DNA from: Acidobacteriota bacterium
GTDB taxonomy: Bacteria > Acidobacteriota > Terriglobia > Terriglobales > Acidobacteriaceae
Length of the DNA: 40,025 nucleotides
NCBI GenBank assembly: GCA_003224905.1
Contig: QIAA01000059.1
Coordinates: forward strand, 1-40,025
Direction of reading: 5' to 3'
Shown: piece after piece, positions 1 through 7,222 of the stretch
Numbering within the stretch: the first letter of the stretch is position 1
How the letters are laid out: each line of letters opens with the position of its first letter
Position numbers and translations under genes: made by a program
Notes under the pieces: generated by a model
Seen by the model: the letters and a program-made list of their open reading frames with translations, nothing else
Database searches by the model: none
What the model was told of the DNA's origin: nothing

Positions 1-42
1 ACTTACCCTGACGTCGCGTTTGTAAGTACACCCACGAAATCC

Positions 43-885
43 CTATGTCGGCCAAATGCTCAGAGCTGTCTTGCTGAGGATTTGCTGCTTGATTTCCTCT
101 CTTAACGGCAAGGCACGGAAGTCCTCCAAGTTCTTTTTGATCTCTGGGACCCCTGGCCCGGGCCAGTCCGTGCCGAACAGAGTCTTGTGGGCGATCTCCT
201 CCAGTCGAGGGAAATATTTCAGCAGAGTCTTGGGTGGGATGCCGCTAATATCCAGGTAAACGTTAGGGTGCCGTCGCAGCAGGAAAAATGCGGTGTGCAT
301 CCATAGCGGCCGGCCTCCATGTGCGAGAAGGATCTTCAGCTTGGGAAAGTCTACCGCCACATCGTCCAGGTAAATCGGATCCCCGTATCGGTTGCGAGCG
401 CCGACAAAAATCGAGGTTCCCGTATGGAACATCACCGGTAGGCCATTGGCCTCGGCAGCCCGATAAATCATCTCCAGCTCTTTCACTCCATTCAGATAAT
501 CGTTGGGAAAGAGCAACTGATGCGGCGGATGAATCTTAATCACGCGAATCTTCAACCGCAGGATCTGTTCGATGTCCGCCAGAATGTTCCCCGTGTGGCG
601 GGGGTGCAATCCTCCACAGGGAATGAGGCGGCCGGCATTTTCTTTGGTGTAATCGCTGATGAACTGATTCACGGCAGCAGTGAACCCGATTACCTCGGGA
701 GCCACATAGTTGATGAGCACAGCCCGATCCACCCCGGCGGAATCGAGATACTTCAGAAATGATTTGGGCGACCGGCAGAACTCGACAATCTGATCGAAAT
801 TGGGGCGTTTTTTCTTGAGTAGTTCCAGCGCCCGGGGTTGAAACATTTCCAGAGGCTGAATGTGAATGTGGCAGTCAGTGATCAA
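43..885 (-). CDS. Amidohydrolase-2 family metal-dependent hydrolase/decarboxylase
   Basis: A 280-residue TIM-barrel amidohydrolase of the ACMSD/amidohydrolase-2 type. Visible metal and catalytic positions are the N-terminal DCHIH motif (residues 4-8), a KIHP strand near residue 120, a histidine in MFHTG near 153, HGGRP near 190, and the late aspartate in GTDWPGPG near 240. This family hydrolyses C-N bonds or decarboxylates small acids without a cofactor beyond a divalent metal; the substrate cannot be read from the sequence. It starts 39 bases after the TetR gene stop on the same strand, so it is probably co-transcribed with that regulator and belongs to the carboxylase locus. A role as decarboxylase or ring-opening hydrolase on a pathway intermediate is inference. 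There is no signal peptide, so it should be cytoplasmic. Confidence 0.85.
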   Translation of the reverse strand: MITDCHIHIQPLEMFQPRALELLKKKRPNFDQIVEFCRSPKSFLKYLDSAGVDRAVLINYVAPEVIGFTAAVNQFISDYTKENAGRLIPCGGLHPRHTGNILADIEQILRLKIRVIKIHPPHQLLFPNDYLNGVKELEMIYRAAEANGLPVMFHTGTSIFVGARNRYGDPIYLDDVAVDFPKLKILLAHGGRPLWMHTAFFLLRRHPNVYLDISGIPPKTLLKYFPRLEEIAHKTLFGTDWPGPGVPEIKKNLEDFRALPLREEIKQQILSKTALSIWPT

Positions 886-924
886 AGTTCCGGTCAGCCT
901 CGCAACTTGAACAACCGAAGAGAT

Positions 925-1578
925 CTAGGAGCTGTAAACGCGTCGCTCAGGAACTTTATCGCAGGAGTAGACGCCCCGGAGAAAAATGTCGCCGATCTCG
1001 CCTGCCAAGAAGCGAGGAGTCCCGTCAACTCGCGGGTTATACCAGGTGTGCAGCCAGTTAATCATCCCAAAGAGACTCATTACCACGGCGCGCGAATTAA
1101 ATGTCAAATTCCTTTCGGCTTTGAGTGCTTCCACGAGATCGGCGCAGCAGTGATAGTACTGCCGCTTGAGAGCAACGATCTCAGTACTCAGTTCCTGACG
1201 GAGCACGTCATCCTCATGTGAAAGCACTTTCATCGCTTTAGGTTTAGCAAGAAAATACTCCACATGATTGAGAATAAACATCCGGACACGAGCTTCAGGC
1301 TCGGCAACTTCCTTCAGCCGCTCACGGAGTAATTCCATCACCGTAGTAAACAGATCCTTTTGGATCAGGTACAGGAGTTTCTCTTTCGACTCGAAGTAAT
1401 AATAGAGACCGGCCAGAGACATTCCGCTGGCGCGCGAAAGGTCGCGCATGGAAGCCCCTTCATAGCCTTTTTCGCAAAAAATCGAAGTTGCATGCTCAAG
1501 GATTTTGGCCAAACGGCGGTCAAAGCGAGTAAGTGGGCGCGCTGGCGGAACTTCGGAGCTAACGGAAATGGAACCCAT
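925..1578 (-). CDS. TetR/AcrR-family transcriptional regulator
   Basis: A 217-residue TetR-family repressor. The N-terminal helix-turn-helix (about residues 20-70) has the typical pattern: ILEHATSIFCEKGY, then SMRDLSRASGMSLAGLYYYF, then the SKEKLL helix. The rest is a helical ligand-binding domain of usual length. A palindromic site begins 5 bases upstream of the ATG and covers the predicted transcription start. The same palindrome recurs in front of the PaaK-like and acyl-CoA synthetase genes and before the TonB receptor. I infer autoregulation and control of those promoters, released by a pathway ligand; TetR proteins of CoA-thioester catabolism often sense the acyl-CoA product. The amidohydrolase gene follows on the same strand. 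The ligand is unknown. Confidence 0.9.
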   Translation of the reverse strand: MGSISVSSEVPPARPLTRFDRRLAKILEHATSIFCEKGYEGASMRDLSRASGMSLAGLYYYFESKEKLLYLIQKDLFTTVMELLRERLKEVAEPEARVRMFILNHVEYFLAKPKAMKVLSHEDDVLRQELSTEIVALKRQYYHCCADLVEALKAERNLTFNSRAVVMSLFGMINWLHTWYNPRVDGTPRFLAGEIGDIFLRGVYSCDKVPERRVYSS

Positions 1579-1582
1579 ATCT

Positions 1583-1596
1583 ATCGAACGTTCGTT
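1583..1596. promoter_or_regulatory. TetR operator, copy 1
   Basis: The sequence ATCGAACGTTCGTT contains the perfect palindrome CGAACGTTCG (1585-1594). It shares ATCGAACGT-N-CGTT with the sites at 11386 and 16709. It lies 5 bases upstream of the TetR start codon and just downstream of a -10 element, so a bound repressor would cover the transcription start. Assignment to this TetR protein is inference from position and recurrence. Confidence 0.8.
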
Positions 1597-1599
1597 GTA

Positions 1600-1628
1600 A
1601 TATTACTTAAAGGCACTATGCCGAGCAA
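1600..1628 (-). promoter_or_regulatory. Sigma-70-type promoter of the TetR gene
   Basis: On the minus strand a -35 TTGCTC (1623-1628) is separated by 17 bases from a -10 TAATAT (1600-1605). The predicted start falls around 1593, inside the palindromic operator, which leaves a leader of only about 15 bases. The promoter lies in the 54-base gap between the UroD-like gene and the TetR gene, so the regulator can be transcribed independently of the long upstream operon. Confidence 0.6.
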
Positions 1629-1632
1629 GCAT

Positions 1633-2649
1633 TTAGAGGCTTGCGACGCCTTTCGAGAGACTTTGACGGAGGGTCCCCAGCACCGTGGCCAGGCGCTTCG
1701 GATCGGTGAACGGGAGGTCGCCGGACGAGGAAACAAGAGTTAGCTTGTGCTCTGGGATCATTTTCCGGATTAAAGCCATGTCGAACTCCGGATCGTTATT
1801 GGCGCTGGCGAAAAAGCTCGCAGGAAGGCTGATCCCCATACCAAGGTCTGCCGAGACTGGCGGTTGGAGTCGGTTGATATCGGAGAGGGACATGCAGAGG
1901 GCGCACTCCCAATGATTGCGCAGGATGTGGTCGAGACTCCGCTGGGTAAGTGATGCACTGAAGCAAAGTACGGGAAGAGCTTCGTAGAAACGGATAACGT
2001 TAATGGTGGGGGCGAGAAGAGAGGACCACCGTTCACAAAGCTCGGCAGACATATCCGAAACCGAATCTTCCACAAGCAGGACGATGTCGGCTCCCGAATC
2101 AACCAAGCTCTTTGAAACTGATGCTGTGACATCGGCCGCAAATTGGAGAATTTCCATCAGCGAGGAAACATCTGTGCTCTCCAATAGTTGTCCCGCGAGC
2201 GTCAACGGCCCGGTTACACGCACCATTAAGGCAGGTTCATCTTTCAGTGAAACGATCAGGCGTCGCACGACCTCACACGCGACCAGGACATTTCCCTTTT
2301 TCGTCAGAATGTCAGGGGAATTCAATATTTCTTGCAGCTCGTCAGTGCTAATAAATTTCAGCCGCGCCAGACTGCATGAGCCATCAGCATTCCATTGGCG
2401 CTTGCACCCTAAGGCTTCTGCTTCGAGAAAAGGATCGAAGAAGCAGGTGACCGCGTCCACTTTCAAGGTGTTACGAATCTGGCGTGCGGCATTTGCGATC
2501 TTTGTCGGATTGGAATAGAAATCGCGCAACGGAACGCTTTCAAGCCTCGCTCCCAGCGAGAAGATGATTGGAGCGAGTAAGGCACGCGGAGGGACCTCGC
2601 CCCGGGCCACGGCTTTCGCTATCCGTCGAGGCGTGAGCTGCTCAGCCAT
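1633..2649 (-). CDS. UroD/MetE-superfamily protein in the apcE position of the carboxylase operon
   Basis: I place the start at ATG 2647-2649 (MAEQLTPRRIAKAVARGE), giving 338 residues and an 8-base gap from the HyuB-like gene. A longer frame opening at 2748 would overlap that gene by 91 bases and adds residues that do not look conserved. The sequence reads as a uroporphyrinogen-decarboxylase/methionine-synthase-like TIM barrel: an early PRALLAPIIFSLGARLE strand, VRVTGPLTLAGQLL near the middle, SGADIVLLVEDSVSD (a metal/cobalamin methyltransferase-type strand) and a late LPASFFASANNDPE stretch. A housekeeping hemE role is unlikely because it is the last gene of a catabolic operon. In position and size it corresponds to the 34 kDa ApcE subunit, which is loosely held in acetophenone carboxylase. 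Whether ApcE has this fold I cannot check. A corrinoid- or methyl-transfer role is the alternative. Confidence 0.65.
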   Translation of the reverse strand: MAEQLTPRRIAKAVARGEVPPRALLAPIIFSLGARLESVPLRDFYSNPTKIANAARQIRNTLKVDAVTCFFDPFLEAEALGCKRQWNADGSCSLARLKFISTDELQEILNSPDILTKKGNVLVACEVVRRLIVSLKDEPALMVRVTGPLTLAGQLLESTDVSSLMEILQFAADVTASVSKSLVDSGADIVLLVEDSVSDMSAELCERWSSLLAPTINVIRFYEALPVLCFSASLTQRSLDHILRNHWECALCMSLSDINRLQPPVSADLGMGISLPASFFASANNDPEFDMALIRKMIPEHKLTLVSSSGDLPFTDPKRLATVLGTLRQSLSKGVASL

Positions 2650-2657
2650 GCACAAGG

Positions 2658-4718
2658 TTAGGGCCTGAAAATTGGCGCTAGCGGCTTGGCGTCCGGCCAG
2701 GAGCCGTACCACTCCAGAATTTCCTTGGGCGGAGACTTTTTGCTCCACTCCTGCATGAAGTCGTCGTAGCGCTGGCCTCGCCCTAGCCGCGCCTGGCGCT
2801 CGCTGGCTCTGAGTTCTTCAGTCTTGGCCAAGTCGACTTTGCTCCGCTCCGAGTTGAGCGCCACGCGGTAGATGTTTCTGGCGGTCCACTCCGAGATGAT
2901 GTTCTTCTTTAGATCTTCGACGATGGTTTCCGACGCCCGTTCCAGCGGATCGCCGTAACCAGGTCCACCGCCGCTGAAACCGAACAACAGATCGCCTTCC
3001 GCATACATGTCAGGCGTGCGGGCAATGAGTTCGAATTTCCAGTCGCCTTTGATATCGCGATTTTCGAATATCGAGCGATGGTCGAGCGTGAGCAAGGGAT
3101 CTCCTTGTTCCATTCGCTGCTTAAGGTCGGCTTTCTTCACACTGATACCCGGGATTGGCGCCGAGGCGTATCCACCGAAAAGCGGTTGGCCAAGCGGTAC
3201 CTTGCTGCCATTCCCCATACAAAGAGATAGTAGTGCCGGAACTTTGTGAATCATCCACTGCTGCACGGCGCCGGAGCCACCGCGATTTTTACCGGGGCCC
3301 GACGAATCCCTCCAGTGCTGGGATAGCGTAATCGTCAAGGGAAGCTCACTCTCCACCTGCTCGCAGTCCGGCGCGCGCCCGAACGCACACCATGCGAAGC
3401 CATAAGCGTCCATGCCATCGTTTGTCGCCCGCCCGCCCTGGCCTTGGGTGTTCAGCGAAAAAGAAAGTACGTCGGAAACCGCAAGATTCCATTGCGAATG
3501 CCCGCTGCAGATTTGCGCCGTGTGTTGGCTTCCGGGAGCGGATGCCACCTGTGACCAACTATGAGCGCTACAGAACATCATCTTGGCAAAGCAGTTGTGG
3601 GTGGCGCAGCGTGTCTGCATGCCGATGTACACACAGCAACTGGTAGCCGCCAGTTTGTCGGGATTGAGGAGAATGCCGGGCGGAAAGATGAAGTCGATCG
3701 GAGCAAAAGTCGAGCTGCAGATCGGCAGATCGTGGAAAAAGTATTCGTACATGAAATTAGCAAGATGCCCCACGACAGCCTGCGTATGCACGTTATACGA
3801 CGAAGGATTCTCGGGCGAAGTGCCCGTGAAGTCGAAGGTCAGGCGTTCGCCGCGTTTGGTGAGCGTAAGGAAACAGGCGCGGACCAGCGATGGTCTCCAG
3901 CCGATCGCGTCATTGAACACAACACTCCGGAAAGTGCCATCCGGAAGGGATTTTACTTTTTGAAATGCGCCAGCCTCGGCTACATCGAGCATCTTGCGCA
4001 TGAGCCCCACAACAAATTCCACTCCACGTTTTTCCATCTGCTCCAGAAGCCGGACACGAACCCGGTCCGCGGTGGTGCACCGGGCGCGCAGATCGGAAAT
4101 GAACATCGCCGGGGCGCGCAATCCGTATACGGAGTAGAACTCCAGAAAATCGTTGCGCAGCTTGAAATTTTCGCCGATCTTGATGGGCGGGAGATTCATC
4201 CCCTCTTCGAAGCGGGATTTCGCGGTCACCGGCATGCCGCCAGGCTCGATGGCTCCGGTTTCCGTGGTGTGCAAAGCTGCCGTGGCCCAGGCGATCAGCT
4301 CCTGTTCGTGGAACACCGGCATGATGGCGACCTGGTCGGGATTATGAATTCCGCCATACAGCGCATCATTCGTATAAAAGATGTCGCCGTCGCGAATACC
4401 CGGATTTTCTTTGTAATACTTCAGAATAAATTTGAGGATGATGGGCTGAATGATGGCATGAAGATACGTGCCGCAGGAACCATTGATCAGATCGCCTTGG
4501 GCGGTGAAGATCGCGACCATCGAATCGCCGGAGACGCCGAAATAACTGCGCGACGAGCGCACGAAAATCTCCATCGCCTCATCCAGTATGTCATTCGTGA
4601 TCTGGACGCCGATCTCGTACTCTCCCGGCCGGATATTCTTTGCGCACTCCAGCTCGAACTCCGTTGCCGGCGCTGGTTTCAGCCACTCCAGTTTCTCAGC
4701 TAGCGTTGGTATCGCCAT
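2658..4718 (-). CDS. HyuB-like subunit of an ATP-dependent carboxylase/hydantoinase (ApcD-like)
   Basis: A 686-residue protein of the hydantoinase B/oxoprolinase family. Diagnostic segments are the N-terminal ITNDILDEAMEIFVRSSRS, GDIFYTNDALYGGIHNPDQ (near residue 120, the family's metal/ligand region), LTFDFTGTSPENPSSYN, SQHWRDSSGPGKNRGGSGA, and the C-terminal LLFGFSGGGPGYGDPLER. In acetophenone carboxylase the equivalent beta subunit is thought to hold the site where the two phosphorylated intermediates meet. It starts 6 bases downstream of the second HyuA-like gene, in the order expected of apcC-apcD. The mid-region (roughly 360-450) is rich in Cys, His and Ser and reads less like the family, but the frame stays open. 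A stand-alone hydantoinase or oxoprolinase function is less likely given two HyuA-like genes and a small Cys4 subunit. Confidence 0.85.
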   Translation of the reverse strand: MAIPTLAEKLEWLKPAPATEFELECAKNIRPGEYEIGVQITNDILDEAMEIFVRSSRSYFGVSGDSMVAIFTAQGDLINGSCGTYLHAIIQPIILKFILKYYKENPGIRDGDIFYTNDALYGGIHNPDQVAIMPVFHEQELIAWATAALHTTETGAIEPGGMPVTAKSRFEEGMNLPPIKIGENFKLRNDFLEFYSVYGLRAPAMFISDLRARCTTADRVRVRLLEQMEKRGVEFVVGLMRKMLDVAEAGAFQKVKSLPDGTFRSVVFNDAIGWRPSLVRACFLTLTKRGERLTFDFTGTSPENPSSYNVHTQAVVGHLANFMYEYFFHDLPICSSTFAPIDFIFPPGILLNPDKLAATSCCVYIGMQTRCATHNCFAKMMFCSAHSWSQVASAPGSQHTAQICSGHSQWNLAVSDVLSFSLNTQGQGGRATNDGMDAYGFAWCAFGRAPDCEQVESELPLTITLSQHWRDSSGPGKNRGGSGAVQQWMIHKVPALLSLCMGNGSKVPLGQPLFGGYASAPIPGISVKKADLKQRMEQGDPLLTLDHRSIFENRDIKGDWKFELIARTPDMYAEGDLLFGFSGGGPGYGDPLERASETIVEDLKKNIISEWTARNIYRVALNSERSKVDLAKTEELRASERQARLGRGQRYDDFMQEWSKKSPPKEILEWYGSWPDAKPLAPIFRP

Positions 4719-4724
4719 GATCTC

Positions 4725-6842
4725 CTACTCCAGTATCCCCAGCCCGTGTTCGTCAATGGAAAAGCGCATCGGAAACGGGACAACCAGCGTCGTGTATTCT
4801 CCCTCGACCACAGCAGGACCCGGAATCACATTGCCCGGCCGGAGTTTCTCAAACGCGTAGATCTTCGTATCAGAAAAATCTTTTTTATCTTCCCAGTACA
4901 CCGGGCGTGTGCCTTTTAAAGCGTCGTCCGGATTACTTGCCTGCAGCGGCAGCTTGGACAAGCTCACTTTCTTCGTGGGAACAATTGCCTTGAGCACAAA
5001 ACTCTCCACGAACACACCGCCATCGGGATTCACCACGAAGGGACTGAAGGCCTCGCTGAACTCCTTTTCAAACGCGTCGCAAATCGACTTAACATCCCCT
5101 TCGCCGCGCATGAACAGCAGCGGCGATAATGTTCGCTTCACGTGAAACTGGCCGCCATAAAGCATGTCCAGTTCGAGCACGTAATGCGCCTCCGCAGGAT
5201 CCAGGCCTTCTCCTGCTAAATCCTTTTTTGCGTTATCGATCAGCGATTCGACCGCATTGTCAAACGCGCTGAACTCGTCCGTGAGCTTGTTCGTGACCGG
5301 CTCCATCAAGGTGAGCTTTTTGGAAAGCTCGTAAACGTGCATTACATCCATCGTGGAGGAGCCGTACGCGCAGAAAACCGGCGAGAATGGGAAGATGACG
5401 ACTTTCGGAATATCCGCGCGGAAGCCTTCAACATGAGTTGCGCCAGCGCCTCCGGCCGCAAATAAAATGAACTCCTCCGGGCTGTAGCCACGCAGATGAA
5501 CTTCCTTCATGATGGCTGATGACATGTTGCCGTCAACAATTTTGCGGATAACCGCAGCCGCCTGCTCAACCCCCATCCCCAATGGTTTTGCGATTTTGTC
5601 GCGAATTGACTGCGTCGCTTTTTGCGTGTTCAGAACCAGCTTTCCACCGAAATAAAAGTCCGGATTGATATATCCCAGCACCACATCAGCGTCGGTAACT
5701 GTAGGTTCTGTGCCGCCGCGGTTAAAGCAGGCTGGCCCGGGCATGGAACCGGCGCTGCGGGGGCCGACCTCCAGGCGGTTGCGCAGCAGCTTGTTGAGCC
5801 GCGCAATCGAGCCTCCGCCCGCGCCGATGGAGAGCGTCTTGATCATGGTGATGCCGACCATCCACCGATCGATGATGGGGCGGAAGTCGTAACTGCGAAC
5901 GCTGTCTTTGACCACCAGCCCGACGTCAAAGCTCGTGCCGCCCATATCAGCCATCACCACATTGTGAATGCCCAACGACTTCGCGATGTGGTGCGCGCCC
6001 ATCAGTCCGGAAACTGGACCGCTGTTGAACGTGCGGCTGGCAGCGGTTTTGAAGACCTCCGCGATTCCTCCTGAACTCTGGATCATGGAAAGCGATCGTT
6101 TGTAACCGCGCTCTCGCAGCTTGTCCCAGCAGGTAGAAAGCTCGATTTGCATCGAGCGTTGCAAATAAGCGTCCAGAATTGCCGCCATGGTGCGCTCATA
6201 TTCGCCGAGCTTGCCCACAACCTGCCCCGCAAGCACCACCGGCATGTAGCCGATGTGAAATTCCTGATACTCGCTGCGGATGATTTCCTTCACCTTCTTC
6301 TCGTGAATGGGATTCAGAAATCCCCAAAGCAACGAAACCACAAAAGCCCGCGCTCCTTTGCCGACCAGATAGCGCACTTTTTCACGCACATCGTTCTCGT
6401 CCAGAGGACGGAGCACGCGCCCCGCGGAATCGACGCGCTCCTTGACTCCCACGATCATTTCGCGCGGAATGATGGGATCGGGTTTCTTCTGCACACTCAG
6501 ATTGCGGCGCTCCTGCACGCGAGTGCCGTCGATCCACTGCGCGCCACGGCCGATCAAAGTCGTATCTTCGTGGCCTTCTGTCGCTATCAGCCCAAGCCGC
6601 GGTCCCTTCCGCTCCAGCAGTCGGTTCAAGGCAACCGTGGTCGAGTACCGGATCATGTCGACTTCGGGCAACAGGGTCTCCATGCCCATGCCGAGCGCCT
6701 TAGCCCCTTCCTGGATCACGTTGGAAAAACAAACCGATAGATCGTATGGCGTTGTGGGAACCTTGCGGATGATGGTCTGGTCCTTGAAATTCAAGACCAG
6801 GTCAGTGAAAGTCCCGCCCACGTCGATGTCGATCGAATTCAC
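4725..6842 (-). CDS. HyuA-like ATP-binding subunit, second copy (ApcC-like)
   Basis: A 705-residue hydantoinase A/oxoprolinase-family protein with a split ASKHA kinase-type nucleotide site. Phosphate-1 motif is DIDVGGTFTD at residues 5-14; a STTVALNRLLERKGPRLGL segment follows near 70; phosphate-2 is VVMADMGGTSFDVGLV around 300; SIGAGGGSIA and GPRSAGSMPGPACF follow; a late glycine-rich FAAGGAGATH lies near 485. Family members phosphorylate a carbonyl or bicarbonate at the expense of ATP. The GTG start overlaps the TGA stop of the small subunit gene, indicating translational coupling. A HyuA paralogue lies two genes upstream in the same operon, and paired non-identical HyuA subunits are the mark of acetophenone carboxylase (alpha and alpha-prime), not of simple hydantoinases. 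Which copy handles substrate and which bicarbonate is not decidable here. Confidence 0.88.
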   Translation of the reverse strand: MNSIDIDVGGTFTDLVLNFKDQTIIRKVPTTPYDLSVCFSNVIQEGAKALGMGMETLLPEVDMIRYSTTVALNRLLERKGPRLGLIATEGHEDTTLIGRGAQWIDGTRVQERRNLSVQKKPDPIIPREMIVGVKERVDSAGRVLRPLDENDVREKVRYLVGKGARAFVVSLLWGFLNPIHEKKVKEIIRSEYQEFHIGYMPVVLAGQVVGKLGEYERTMAAILDAYLQRSMQIELSTCWDKLRERGYKRSLSMIQSSGGIAEVFKTAASRTFNSGPVSGLMGAHHIAKSLGIHNVVMADMGGTSFDVGLVVKDSVRSYDFRPIIDRWMVGITMIKTLSIGAGGGSIARLNKLLRNRLEVGPRSAGSMPGPACFNRGGTEPTVTDADVVLGYINPDFYFGGKLVLNTQKATQSIRDKIAKPLGMGVEQAAAVIRKIVDGNMSSAIMKEVHLRGYSPEEFILFAAGGAGATHVEGFRADIPKVVIFPFSPVFCAYGSSTMDVMHVYELSKKLTLMEPVTNKLTDEFSAFDNAVESLIDNAKKDLAGEGLDPAEAHYVLELDMLYGGQFHVKRTLSPLLFMRGEGDVKSICDAFEKEFSEAFSPFVVNPDGGVFVESFVLKAIVPTKKVSLSKLPLQASNPDDALKGTRPVYWEDKKDFSDTKIYAFEKLRPGNVIPGPAVVEGEYTTLVVPFPMRFSIDEHGLGILE

Positions 6843-7222
6843 TGTGTCGACTCAATCCGCTGGTTCTTGATCACAAACTCCCCATTGCTCACACGTTGTT
6901 TAAGAGCATCGATATCGATTTCTATGTCCCATGTAAGAGGGTGACCGGGCGGAAGATATTCCGTCTCCATCTGCGTGCCGCAGCCTGGGCAGTAGAACTC
7001 CACGATGCGAACCCAGAGTGGATCAGGTGAAAAACTGTATTGTCCTTCCACGATCGCAGGATGAATCTCTCGCGGATCGCGGTCATAGATCAGACAGCCT
7101 TTCTTGTAATTCTCACGCGCGGGTCCCAGCGCACGCCCGCAGCGGTTACAGTGCCATTGCTCCCGGCCGAGATCGAGATCGAGATATTCGGTGATGCGCA
7201 GCAGATCAGCTTTGTCGGCCAT
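6839..7222 (-). CDS. Small zinc-binding subunit, acetone carboxylase gamma-like (ApcB-like)
   Basis: A 127-residue protein (about 15 kDa) of the acetone-carboxylase gamma-subunit type. It carries two cysteine pairs, CNRC (near residues 21-24) and CPGC (near 76-79), expected to hold one structural zinc, and a conserved YKKGCLIYDRDPREIHP segment between them. The subunit is known only as a component of ATP-dependent ketone carboxylases, so its presence argues for a carboxylase and against a plain hydantoinase. Size agrees with the 15 kDa ApcB subunit. The start overlaps the end of the preceding HyuA-like gene by 17 bases and the stop overlaps the next start, so the three genes are tightly coupled. 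Confidence 0.85.
   Translation of the reverse strand: MADKADLLRITEYLDLDLGREQWHCNRCGRALGPARENYKKGCLIYDRDPREIHPAIVEGQYSFSPDPLWVRIVEFYCPGCGTQMETEYLPPGHPLTWDIEIDIDALKQRVSNGEFVIKNQRIESTQ

Noticed and set aside
3561..4703. A 380-residue plus-strand frame opposite the HyuB-like gene
   Set aside because: It is the antisense shadow of a strongly supported gene and has no recognisable domain.
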